Origin: Acidobacteriota bacterium
GTDB lineage: Bacteria; Acidobacteriota; Terriglobia; Bryobacterales; Bryobacteraceae
Assembly: GCA_947466555.1 (NCBI GenBank)
Contig: CANIFK010000193.1
Coordinates: 1 to 8,428, forward strand
Reading direction: 5' to 3'
DNA length: 8,428 nt
The first letter of the stretch is position 1. Each line of letters begins with the position of its first letter. Below are positions 1-6,568 of this stretch, one piece after another. The notes beneath the pieces are model-generated. The model was not told where the DNA came from, ran no database searches, and saw only the letters and a list, made by a program, of their open reading frames with translations. The position numbers and the translations under genes are program-made.

Positions 1-114
1 AAGAGCAAAACAATACGTAGTTTCATAGGGCCCTCGTGGGGGGAAGTATACCGGAAAGGGGGAGTGGTTTAGCGGAGGTCAATTTGAAATTTCAGTTCAT
101 TAACAAAACTGTCA

Positions 115-142
115 TTGACGGGTGCTCGTGGGATTTTATATG
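115..142 (+). promoter_or_regulatory. Possible sigma70-type promoter upstream of the TonB-dependent receptor
   Basis: TTGACG at 115-120 matches five of six bases of the -35 consensus. TATATG at 137-142 matches four of six bases of the -10 consensus. The spacer is 16 bases, close to the preferred 17. Transcription would begin near 150 and leave a leader of about 90 bases before the receptor ATG. The stretch is visibly more AT-rich than the genes around it, as expected for a promoter. This is a consensus match by eye only; the -10 box is weak. Confidence 0.4.
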
Positions 143-226
143 CTCCTCCCAATTTGCTCGTCATCGTGGCCAGGTAGCCGCACTTGACCTCGTGACCGCA
201 CGCGTAACAACAAGGGACTCAAATTT

Positions 227-234
227 AGAAGGGG
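227..234 (+). promoter_or_regulatory. Ribosome binding site of the TonB-dependent receptor
   Basis: AGAAGGGG is a purine-rich Shine-Dalgarno-like sequence that ends seven bases before the ATG at 242. It supports that ATG as the true start. The protein begins there with a basic n-region followed by a hydrophobic signal-peptide core. Confidence 0.55.
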
Positions 235-241
235 TTGTCGC

Positions 242-3200
242 ATGAAGCATCAACAGCCGTCGAGCCGGTGGGCTCGCGTGGCCATGGCAGGCCTACTGCT
301 TGCCGCCGCCGCATACGGACAGCAGTCGTCCGGATCACTGCGGGGAACAGTGAAAGATGGACAAGGTGGAGTTGTTCCTGGGGCGAAGGTCACGCTGACC
401 GACGTGGCGCAGGGAGATAACCGCGAAATCGTAACTGGCGCCGATGGGACGTTCTTCTTCAATCCGCTGAAGCCGTCCAACTATTCCGTGACGGTGGAGA
501 TGAGCGGATTTAAGAAATACCAGGAAAAGAATATTCGTGTTTCGGCGAACGATCGCGTGGATCTGCCGGACATTCTGATGGCTGTCGGCCAGGTGTCGGA
601 TTCGATCACCGTGGAAGCGCAGGGCGTGGTGCTGCAGACGCGCGGCGCGGAAAAGGGTGGCGTGCTGACGGGCAACCAGGTGGTGAACCTGGCGTTGAAC
701 GGCCGCGACTTTTTGGGCCTGACGCGCACGGTGCCGGGCGTGGTGCCCAATGGCGGCGTGGGCGGATCGGTGAACGGGAACCGGAACAATCAGAACAACC
801 TGATGGTGGACGGCGTGACGAACATCGACACCGGTTCCAACGGCGGCTTGCTGGCCACGATGAACGTCGACCAGATCGCCGAATTCAAGATGCTGACCAA
901 CTCCCAGCCCGCCGAATACGGCCGCTCCTCGGGCGCCGCGATTTCGGTGGTCACCAAGGGCGGCACGCGCGAACTGCACGGTACCGGTTACTGGTTCCAC
1001 CGCCACGAAGGCTTGAACGCCAACAACTGGCGCAACAACGTGGACGGCCGCGCGCGGCAGCTGTTCCGCGACAACACGCTCGGCTTCAATATCGGCGGCC
1101 CGGCCTACATTCCGAAAATCAATCCGAACCGCGACAAGCTGTTCTTCTTCATGGGCATTGAGTGGCAGAACCGTCTGTCGCCGAACACCCTCCGTACGGT
1201 CACGGTGCCGAGCGAAGCCCAGCGCAAGGGCGACTTCAGCCAGACGCGCGACGGCGGCAACCGCCCGATCTTCATCAAGGATCCGCTGAGCGGGCTGCCC
1301 TGCGGCAACCTCACCGGCGGCGGCGGCTGCTTCCCGGGCAACATCATCCCGGCCAGCCGCATCAATGCCGACGGCCAGAAGATCCTGAACTTCTATCCGC
1401 TGCCGAACGTGCCGGTGGATCCGAACTTCAACTACGCCACGCAGGTGTCCGACACCTTCCCGCGCCGCGAGAACATCTACCGCGGTGACTACAACATCAA
1501 CGACAAGTGGCGCTACTACGCGCGCTACATGTACACCAACTCGCAGCAGGACCGCGCGTATGGCCAGTGGAACGCCGACTACAACATCCCCTTCGGACCG
1601 ATGAACTTCGGCAACCCGGGATGGAGCCTGGTGAACAACCTGACCACCGTGCTGAGCCCCACGCTGACCAACGAATTCATCTTCGGTTCCTCGAAGAACG
1701 TCCTGAATATCGACCCGGTGGACAAGGCCTTCGACCGCGGCAAGCTGGGCCTGAACTACAAGATGCCGTTCGCCAACGCCGACGCTCTGGGCCTGGTCCA
1801 GAACTGGCGCTGGGGCGGCGTGCCGAACGCGCCGTTCTCGAACTTCCTGGGAACCCCGTTCCGCAACTTCAACCACACCTACGACATCACCGACAACGTG
1901 ACGAAGGTGAAGGGCGCGCACACGATGAAGTTCGGGATCTACCTGAACAAGAGCCTGAAGGATCAGACGGCGTTCACCTCCATCAACGGCGACATCTGGT
2001 TCGACCAGGATTCGCAGAATCCGGGCGACACGAACTGGGCCTATTCCAACGGCCTGTTGGGCAACTTCAAGCAGCTGGCGCAGTCCAACGTTGCATTGAA
2101 CGGCCAGTACCGCTCCTGGAACATCGAATGGTTCCTGCAGGACAACTGGCGCGTGAACAAGAAGCTGACGCTCGACTACGGCATCCGCTTCTACATCATC
2201 CAGCCGCAGTATGACGCCGGACTCCAGACCTCCTCGTTCAACCCCGCTCTGTACAACAGCGCCGACCGCGCCGTCCTGGTGCAGCCGGCCGTCGTGAACG
2301 GGCAGAACGTCGGCCTCAACCCGCTCACCGGGCAGACCACGGCGCAGGCTCTGATCGGCTCCATCGTCAATACCGGCAAGGGTTTCGTGAACGGCCTGTA
2401 TGCCAACGGCATGGGCCTGGCGGGCAAGAACGGTTACCCGCGCGGGCTGATCGACAGCCGTGGCGTGCACTACGCGCCGCGTCTCGGTATCGCCTACCAG
2501 CTGAACGAAAAGACCGTCGTCCGCGCCGGCTTCGGCATCTTCTTCGACCGCTTCCAGGGCAACCCGGTGTTCGACATGCTGCCGAACGTTCCGTCGACGC
2601 AGCGTCCGAACTTCTACTACTCCAACCTGAACCAGATCTCGAGCCTGCAGGGTGTTTTCTTCCCGGCCGACGTTCGCGGGTTTGACAAGCTCGGCAACGT
2701 GCCGACCACCTACCAGTGGAACTTCACGGTGCAGCGTCAGCTGGGCAGCTCCATTTCGATGGAAGCCGGCTACGTGGCCAACGTGGCCAACCACCTGTTG
2801 AGCCGGTATGACTTCAACGCCATGCCGTTCGGTTCGGCGTGGTTGCGGCAGAATCAGGATCCGCGCACGGCGAATATGAATGCCACCAGCTTCGACGGAC
2901 GCACCGCGTTGCCGTTGAACATGTACCGTCCGTACCCCGGTTTGGCTTCGGGTCAGGTCACCGCGTTCGGTGCGTATTCCAACTACCACTCGCTGCAGTT
3001 GAGCTTGAACAAGAACATGGGCAAGGGCGTGACGTTCGGCGTTGCCTACACCTGGTCCAAGGCGCTCGGTATCGCCAGCGGCGACGGCGACGTGCTGCAC
3101 CCGACCAACTACAAGATGGCCAACTACAGCTATCTGGGCCACGACGTGCCGCACATGGCCGTGTTCAACTTCGTCTATGACGTGCCTTCGCTGTCCAAGC

Positions 3201-3775
3201 ACGTCAGCGCTTTGAACAATGCCGTGGGCAAGGGCGTCTTCGGCGGCTGGCAGGTCTCGGGCCTGGGCTCGCTGATCGGCGGCCAGCCGTCGAACATCGG
3301 CCTGAGCTTCCAGGGTATCGGCGGCGAACTGAACCGCGTCTACACGGGTTCGGAAACGTTCGGACCGCGCGTGGTGGTGAAGAGCAACCCGATCCTCCCG
3401 ATCGGTTCGCGCTCCATCGACCGCTATGTCGACGCGGCCGCCTTCGCGGCGCCCTCGATCGGCAGCGTGGGTCTCGAATCGGCGCAGCGTATCGTCCGTC
3501 TGCCGGGCGTGAACAACTGGGACATCTCGGTGTTCAAGAACTTCCCGATGGGTGCTGAAAAGCGGTTCCTGCAGCTCCGTCTGGAAATGTTCAACGCTCC
3601 CAATCACACGCAGTTCAGCGACTTCAACCGGACCATCCAGTTCAACCCGGCCAGCGGCGCGGTGACCAACCTGCCGACGGCTCTGGGCGGCGGTGGCGGC
3701 CGGTTCGGATTCGGTGCCGTGAACACGGCTCGCGATCCGCGCTTGCTGCAGTTGGCGGCGAAGTTCTACTTCTGA
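242..3775 (+). CDS. Oar-like TonB-dependent outer-membrane receptor with carboxypeptidase-regulatory-like N-terminal domain
   Basis: This is an outer-membrane beta-barrel protein of 1177 residues, a usual size for the large Oar-like receptors of Acidobacteriota. Such receptors import bulky substrates using energy from TonB-ExbBD; the substrate cannot be read from the sequence. Residues 1-26 form a signal peptide (basic start, then a Leu/Ala-rich core ending AAAAYG). Residues 31-115 look like a CarboxypepD_reg (PF13620) beta-sandwich, with GTVKD, PGAKVTL and the DGTFFF and YSVTVEMSGF motifs. DSITVEA at 120-126 resembles a TonB box. The plug spans about 135-245 and includes LNGRDF, LMVDGVTN and SVVTKGG. 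The rest is barrel, with family-typical segments such as KGAHTMKFGIYL near 560, VRAGFGIFFDRF near 760 and RLEMFNAPNHTQF near 1115. The last residue is Phe, the usual barrel-assembly signal. Phe codons are almost all TTC, suggesting high expression. No substrate-processing gene is adjacent. A terminator follows directly, so it is probably monocistronic. Confidence 0.93.
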   Translation: MKHQQPSSRWARVAMAGLLLAAAAYGQQSSGSLRGTVKDGQGGVVPGAKVTLTDVAQGDNREIVTGADGTFFFNPLKPSNYSVTVEMSGFKKYQEKNIRVSANDRVDLPDILMAVGQVSDSITVEAQGVVLQTRGAEKGGVLTGNQVVNLALNGRDFLGLTRTVPGVVPNGGVGGSVNGNRNNQNNLMVDGVTNIDTGSNGGLLATMNVDQIAEFKMLTNSQPAEYGRSSGAAISVVTKGGTRELHGTGYWFHRHEGLNANNWRNNVDGRARQLFRDNTLGFNIGGPAYIPKINPNRDKLFFFMGIEWQNRLSPNTLRTVTVPSEAQRKGDFSQTRDGGNRPIFIKDPLSGLPCGNLTGGGGCFPGNIIPASRINADGQKILNFYPLPNVPVDPNFNYATQVSDTFPRRENIYRGDYNINDKWRYYARYMYTNSQQDRAYGQWNADYNIPFGPMNFGNPGWSLVNNLTTVLSPTLTNEFIFGSSKNVLNIDPVDKAFDRGKLGLNYKMPFANADALGLVQNWRWGGVPNAPFSNFLGTPFRNFNHTYDITDNVTKVKGAHTMKFGIYLNKSLKDQTAFTSINGDIWFDQDSQNPGDTNWAYSNGLLGNFKQLAQSNVALNGQYRSWNIEWFLQDNWRVNKKLTLDYGIRFYIIQPQYDAGLQTSSFNPALYNSADRAVLVQPAVVNGQNVGLNPLTGQTTAQALIGSIVNTGKGFVNGLYANGMGLAGKNGYPRGLIDSRGVHYAPRLGIAYQLNEKTVVRAGFGIFFDRFQGNPVFDMLPNVPSTQRPNFYYSNLNQISSLQGVFFPADVRGFDKLGNVPTTYQWNFTVQRQLGSSISMEAGYVANVANHLLSRYDFNAMPFGSAWLRQNQDPRTANMNATSFDGRTALPLNMYRPYPGLASGQVTAFGAYSNYHSLQLSLNKNMGKGVTFGVAYTWSKALGIASGDGDVLHPTNYKMANYSYLGHDVPHMAVFNFVYDVPSLSKHVSALNNAVGKGVFGGWQVSGLGSLIGGQPSNIGLSFQGIGGELNRVYTGSETFGPRVVVKSNPILPIGSRSIDRYVDAAAFAAPSIGSVGLESAQRIVRLPGVNNWDISVFKNFPMGAEKRFLQLRLEMFNAPNHTQFSDFNRTIQFNPASGAVTNLPTALGGGGGRFGFGAVNTARDPRLLQLAAKFYF

Positions 3776-3793
3776 TCGCTGGTTTGCTTGAAG

Positions 3794-3828
3794 AAAAGGG
3801 GGGCCGGCGAAAGCCAGCTCCCCTTTTT
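3794..3828 (+). terminator. Rho-independent terminator of the TonB-dependent receptor gene
   Basis: The inverted repeat pairs AAAAGGGG at 3794-3801 with CCCCTTTT at 3820-3827. The stem continues through G.T, G-C and C-G pairs, has one C/A mismatch (3805/3816), then GGC/GCC closed by a GAAA tetraloop at 3809-3812. A run of five T's (3824-3828) forms the U-tract. It lies 18 bases after the receptor stop codon. The reading frame of the next gene is open through it from a TTG at 3784, but starting there would put the hairpin inside the coding region. The downstream ATGs are therefore the better starts. Confidence 0.88.
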
Positions 3829-3836
3829 GTGTCTTG

Positions 3837-3842
3837 TATCAT
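3837..3842 (+). promoter_or_regulatory. Possible -10 box for a leaderless ATPase transcript
   Basis: TATCAT matches five of six bases of the TATAAT consensus and fits the TANNNT form found at leaderless genes in several phyla. Its last base is exactly seven bases before the ATG at 3850, so transcription would start at or next to that codon. No good -35 box is visible 16-18 bases upstream, where the terminator stem lies. Neither candidate ATG (3841 or 3850) has a convincing Shine-Dalgarno, since the bases just before are the terminator T-run. Short motifs occur by chance, so this is only suggestive. Confidence 0.3.
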
Positions 3843-4887
3843 GGAAACGATGCCTAACGGGTTCGCCCCTATTGACCCCCCTGCCATTCACGTTGATTCC
3901 ATTACGATCCGGGGCTTCAAGAGCATCGCGGCGGTTGAAAACCTGACTCTCCGGCCAATAAATGTTCTCATTGGCGCAAACGGGTCCGGGAAGTCGAATT
4001 TTGTTGAGGTATTTGGTTTTCTACAGGCGTTTGTCGAGTCGCGGCTCTCCGAATATGTCAACGTCGGTGGTGGGGCGGAGAAATTTCTCCACTTTGGATC
4101 CAAGCAGACACCCGCACTCTATTTCCGCATTTGCTACTCCGACGGGGACGGTGACTGGCACACGCGATTTGTGCCTACCGTCGATGAAGACTTCCATTGC
4201 AATGAAGTCCTGCCTCACGTTGCCTTTCATTCCCGATCCCCGTGGCGAATTTTTCATGTCCACGACACGAGTGCATCGTCGCCAATGCGAAGGCGCTGCA
4301 AACTCGATGACAACGCATTTCTCCGAGCGGATGGAGCGAATCTACCGGCGTTTCTCTACCTGATTCAGCGTATGCATCCGGACTCCTATCAAATGATCCG
4401 GAAGACGGTCCAACTCGTGGCGCCGTTCTTCGAGGATTTTTCATTGAATCCCTTGAATTTGGCGCCCGATGACATCAAGCTTCAGTGGCGTCATAAGGGT
4501 TCGGATCAGTATTTTGATGCGGCTTCGCTGTCGGATGGAACGCTTCGCTTCATCGCGTTGGCCACCCTTTTCCTGCAACCGAAAGCGCTGCGGTCATCGC
4601 TGATCCTCGTGGACGAGCCAGAACTTGGCCTGCATCCTTACGCGATCCAACTCCTGGCATCGATGATCAAGCAGGCGGCAACCGACTCTCAGGTGATCGT
4701 TTCGACGCAGTCGCCGATTCTCCTGGACCACTTTGCGCCTGAAGATGTTTTGGTCGCCAATCGCGTGGGTCATGCGACGCAGATTCACCGTTTGGAATCC
4801 GGGCCATTGGCGGATTGGCTGGCGGACTACAGCCTAGGGCAGTTGTGGGAGAAGAATGAGCTTGGGGGGCGGCCGAGTCCTGAATAG
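3841..4887 (+). CDS. AAA_21/OLD-like ABC-type ATPase, first gene of a putative defence cassette
   Basis: This is a 348-residue soluble ATPase of the AAA_21 (PF13304, COG4637-like) group, related to SMC/RecF/OLD ATPases. It opens with the family's IRGFKSI strand. The Walker A is GANGSGKS at 45-52, the ABC-signature equivalent is LSDGT at 230-234, and Walker B is LILVDEP at 254-260 followed by ELGLHP. The switch segment reads STQSP at 288-292, with Gln290 where many relatives have His. The region from about 55 to 225 is a diverged insert. There is no fused nuclease domain, so any effector activity should lie in the next gene, whose start is three bases past this stop. I chose ATG 3841; ATG 3850 (345 residues) is equally possible, and TTG 3784 is unlikely because it precedes the terminator hairpin. 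Phe is coded by 14 TTT and 8 TTC, unlike the TTC-dominated receptor, which suggests lower expression or acquisition. Role in phage defence is inferred. Confidence 0.87.
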   Translation: METMPNGFAPIDPPAIHVDSITIRGFKSIAAVENLTLRPINVLIGANGSGKSNFVEVFGFLQAFVESRLSEYVNVGGGAEKFLHFGSKQTPALYFRICYSDGDGDWHTRFVPTVDEDFHCNEVLPHVAFHSRSPWRIFHVHDTSASSPMRRRCKLDDNAFLRADGANLPAFLYLIQRMHPDSYQMIRKTVQLVAPFFEDFSLNPLNLAPDDIKLQWRHKGSDQYFDAASLSDGTLRFIALATLFLQPKALRSSLILVDEPELGLHPYAIQLLASMIKQAATDSQVIVSTQSPILLDHFAPEDVLVANRVGHATQIHRLESGPLADWLADYSLGQLWEKNELGGRPSPE

Positions 4888-4890
4888 CCA

Positions 4891-5577
4891 ATGCCACGCC
4901 TGCTTGTCCATGTGGAAGGCCCAACGGAAGAGACCTTCGTCAACGAAGTTCTCGGGCGGCACCTGTATGCGATTGGCTTTCATTCCGTGGGTGCCCGGTA
5001 TATCGGCGGAGCGCGAAGAAGGGGTGGAATCTGCGGTTGGCCCGAGGCGCGGCAAGGAATCCTGAACCACCTGCGACAGGATGGACGAACCTTCGTTACG
5101 ACGATGGTGGATTACTATGGTTTGCCGCAGAGTGGGGACCGTGAATGGCCAGGACGGGCGGCGGCTGCGCGGATGCGGCCCGATGCCCGAGCGAGTTTTG
5201 TAGAAGGCCAATTGGGTCAAGACCTTCGTGGCATTCTGGACACGAACCGGTTCGTTCCATTCGTCGTGATGCACGAGTTCGAGGCGTTGCTGTTCAGTGA
5301 TTGTGCGGCGTTCAGCACCGCGCTTGGGGGCCCGGAACTCGCGGTCCCACTATCAGCAATTCGGGCTGCGTTCGATACACCAGAGGCGATCAATGATTCG
5401 CCAGAAACCGCACCGTCCAAACGAATTCTCGCGCTAAGACCGTCCTATCAGAAGCCCCTCATGGGTTCGCTGGCTGCGTTGGAAATCGGACTGGAAAAAA
5501 TCCGTGCGGAGTGTCCGCATTTCAACGAGTGGGTCCGGCGGCTGGAGGAGTTGGTCACCGAATGCGGTGATCGGTGA
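4891..5577 (+). CDS. DUF4276 family protein (TOPRIM-like fold), partner of the AAA_21 ATPase
   Basis: The 228-residue protein matches the DUF4276 (PF14103) pattern along its whole length. The N-terminal strand and acidic motif is LVHVEGPTEETF (Glu9, Glu13). A second acidic motif is TTMVDYYGLP with Asp74. HEFEALLFSD lies at 128-137, INDSPETAPSKRI at 167-179, YQKPLMG at 186-192 and CPHFNEW at 208-214. The EG...E and later Asp placement resembles a TOPRIM metal site, as in OLD-family nucleases, but the classic second Asp of DxD is Tyr here (DYYG). No signal peptide or membrane segment is seen, so it should be cytoplasmic. It begins three bases after the ATPase stop. The nearest G-run lies about 20 bases upstream, too far for a normal Shine-Dalgarno, so translation is probably coupled to the ATPase. 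Such ATPase plus DUF4276 pairs are common in bacteria. A nuclease or effector role is inference; I know of no established activity for this family. Confidence 0.85.
   Translation: MPRLLVHVEGPTEETFVNEVLGRHLYAIGFHSVGARYIGGARRRGGICGWPEARQGILNHLRQDGRTFVTTMVDYYGLPQSGDREWPGRAAAARMRPDARASFVEGQLGQDLRGILDTNRFVPFVVMHEFEALLFSDCAAFSTALGGPELAVPLSAIRAAFDTPEAINDSPETAPSKRILALRPSYQKPLMGSLAALEIGLEKIRAECPHFNEWVRRLEELVTECGDR
5553..5572. other. Hairpin at the overlapping convergent gene ends
   Basis: GGTCACCG (5553-5560) pairs with CGGTGATC (5565-5572) around an AATG loop, giving eight pairs with one G.T wobble on the + strand. It overlaps the last codons of the DUF4276 gene and the stop codon of the opposing cytochrome gene. 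It could act as a two-way 3' end or stability element. It lacks a T-run on either side, so it is not a standard intrinsic terminator, and its position inside two coding ends means it may be incidental. Confidence 0.35.
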
Positions 5578-6568
5578 AGGTGAGCAGCGGAATCGGACTG
5601 CTTTTGGGCATGTGGCAACCGGCGCAATTGGGCGTGCGCGGACAGGGCTTTTGGGTCTTGGGGGAGTGGCAGCCGAGGCACTTGGCGTCGTAGCTGACGG
5701 CGGGCTTCACGTCGGTATGCGGGTCGTGGCAAGTCACGCAGGTCAGTGCGCCTTTACTGGCCGTGTAGCACTTGCTCACCGTGAGGCCGACGGGGGCGAA
5801 GCGGATACTGCCGGGATCTTCGATTTCCGGCTGCGGCGAGGCGTATTCGCGGTTCGGCGACCGATGACATTCGGCGCAAAGGGCAACGGCTTTGGTGCGC
5901 TTGATAGTCGCTTCGCGCGGGTGATTCTCCCCTTCGCCGTGGCAGCGCTGGCAGTGGATGCCGGGCTGATTCTCCGTCGTCGAATGACAGGCAAAACACC
6001 GGGCGGCGTTGGCTTCACTCTGTACAATGCCGAAGGCCATGTCGAAACTATCGGCCGGTTGCGCGGCGTGGCCGGGCGTCAGGCTCAAGCGGCCGGCCTG
6101 GGGATACTGGCTGATGCGGTGTTCAATCCATCGGCCGTCTTGCTTGAGTAACAATGTGCGGGCGAAGTGCCCGGCGCCGAAGCTCCATTGGATAGAAGCC
6201 TCGCGGCGTTCGCCATCGCGAGTGATGGCGAGTTTCTCCGCCGTGTAGCTATACAGCGTACCGCCGCGTTCGCGAAGAGATTTGCCGTCGAACCCCGCGC
6301 CAGCATAGGGTTTCAACGCGTTGGCGTGGCGGGATTGGGACTGGACTTGCGCCTTTTCGGCGTGACAGGTCTGGCAAGGCGCCGCTACTGCTGCGCAGGC
6401 TCCGAGAATAAATCCAACTGCCGCGAGCGTGCCTTGTCGGCCAATTCTTTGACGCGCGCGAACACGCGCTGCGAATCCGCCTTGCGGCCCGTCTCCTGAT
6501 AGACACGGCCCAGCAGATAGTACGCTTCGCGGAGATCGGGATCGTTCTTGACCGCTCGTTCCAGGCAT
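5555..6568 (-). CDS. Seven-haem c-type cytochrome, exported; start uncertain
   Basis: The protein carries seven CXXCH haem-attachment motifs, at 65, 191, 206, 231, 277, 297 and 315 in the 337-residue frame. The last, CAGCHMPK, and the ending FTDHRIR are typical of multihaem cytochromes that in other bacteria are fused to TPR repeats. The 120 residues between haems 1 and 2 hold the FGAGHFARTLLLKQDGRW type segment of that family. It should work in electron transfer outside the cytoplasm, partner unknown. An export segment at 47-63 (TLAAVGFILGACAAVAA) lies just before the first haem; LGAC within it could be a lipobox. The only in-frame ATG ahead of it is at 6568, preceded by GGAAG seven bases upstream, but it lies 184 bases inside the TPR gene and adds an odd 46-residue arginine-rich leader. 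No GTG or TTG occurs closer; ATT at 6445 is a rare alternative. The end overlaps the DUF4276 gene by 23 bases. The function is certain only as a multihaem cytochrome c. Confidence 0.85.
   Translation of the reverse strand: MPGTSGQERSRSPRSVLSAGPCLSGDGPQGGFAARVRARQRIGRQGTLAAVGFILGACAAVAAPCQTCHAEKAQVQSQSRHANALKPYAGAGFDGKSLRERGGTLYSYTAEKLAITRDGERREASIQWSFGAGHFARTLLLKQDGRWIEHRISQYPQAGRLSLTPGHAAQPADSFDMAFGIVQSEANAARCFACHSTTENQPGIHCQRCHGEGENHPREATIKRTKAVALCAECHRSPNREYASPQPEIEDPGSIRFAPVGLTVSKCYTASKGALTCVTCHDPHTDVKPAVSYDAKCLGCHSPKTQKPCPRTPNCAGCHMPKSSPIPLLTFTDHRIR

Noticed and set aside
83..112. A second promoter candidate starting with TTGAAA at 84-89
   Set aside because: The sequence 17 bases downstream (AACTGT) is not a credible -10 box. 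The pair at 115-142 is better.
36..245. A 69-codon frame whose stop overlaps the receptor ATG (ATGA)
   Set aside because: It has no convincing ribosome binding site and no recognisable motif, and it spans the likely promoter at 115-142. The overlap with the receptor start looks like chance.
335..3607. A 1090-codon open frame on the minus strand, antisense to the receptor gene
   Set aside because: It lies wholly within the receptor gene. Its translation is low-complexity (rich in His, Arg, Val, Ala, Glu) with no domain, as expected from the reverse of a gene with strong GC-biased codons. The + strand frame has clear signal peptide, plug and barrel motifs.
5504..6151. A 215-codon + strand frame following the DUF4276 gene
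   Set aside because: It starts inside DUF4276 and runs antisense to the cytochrome, whose CXXCH motifs on the minus strand show the true coding strand.
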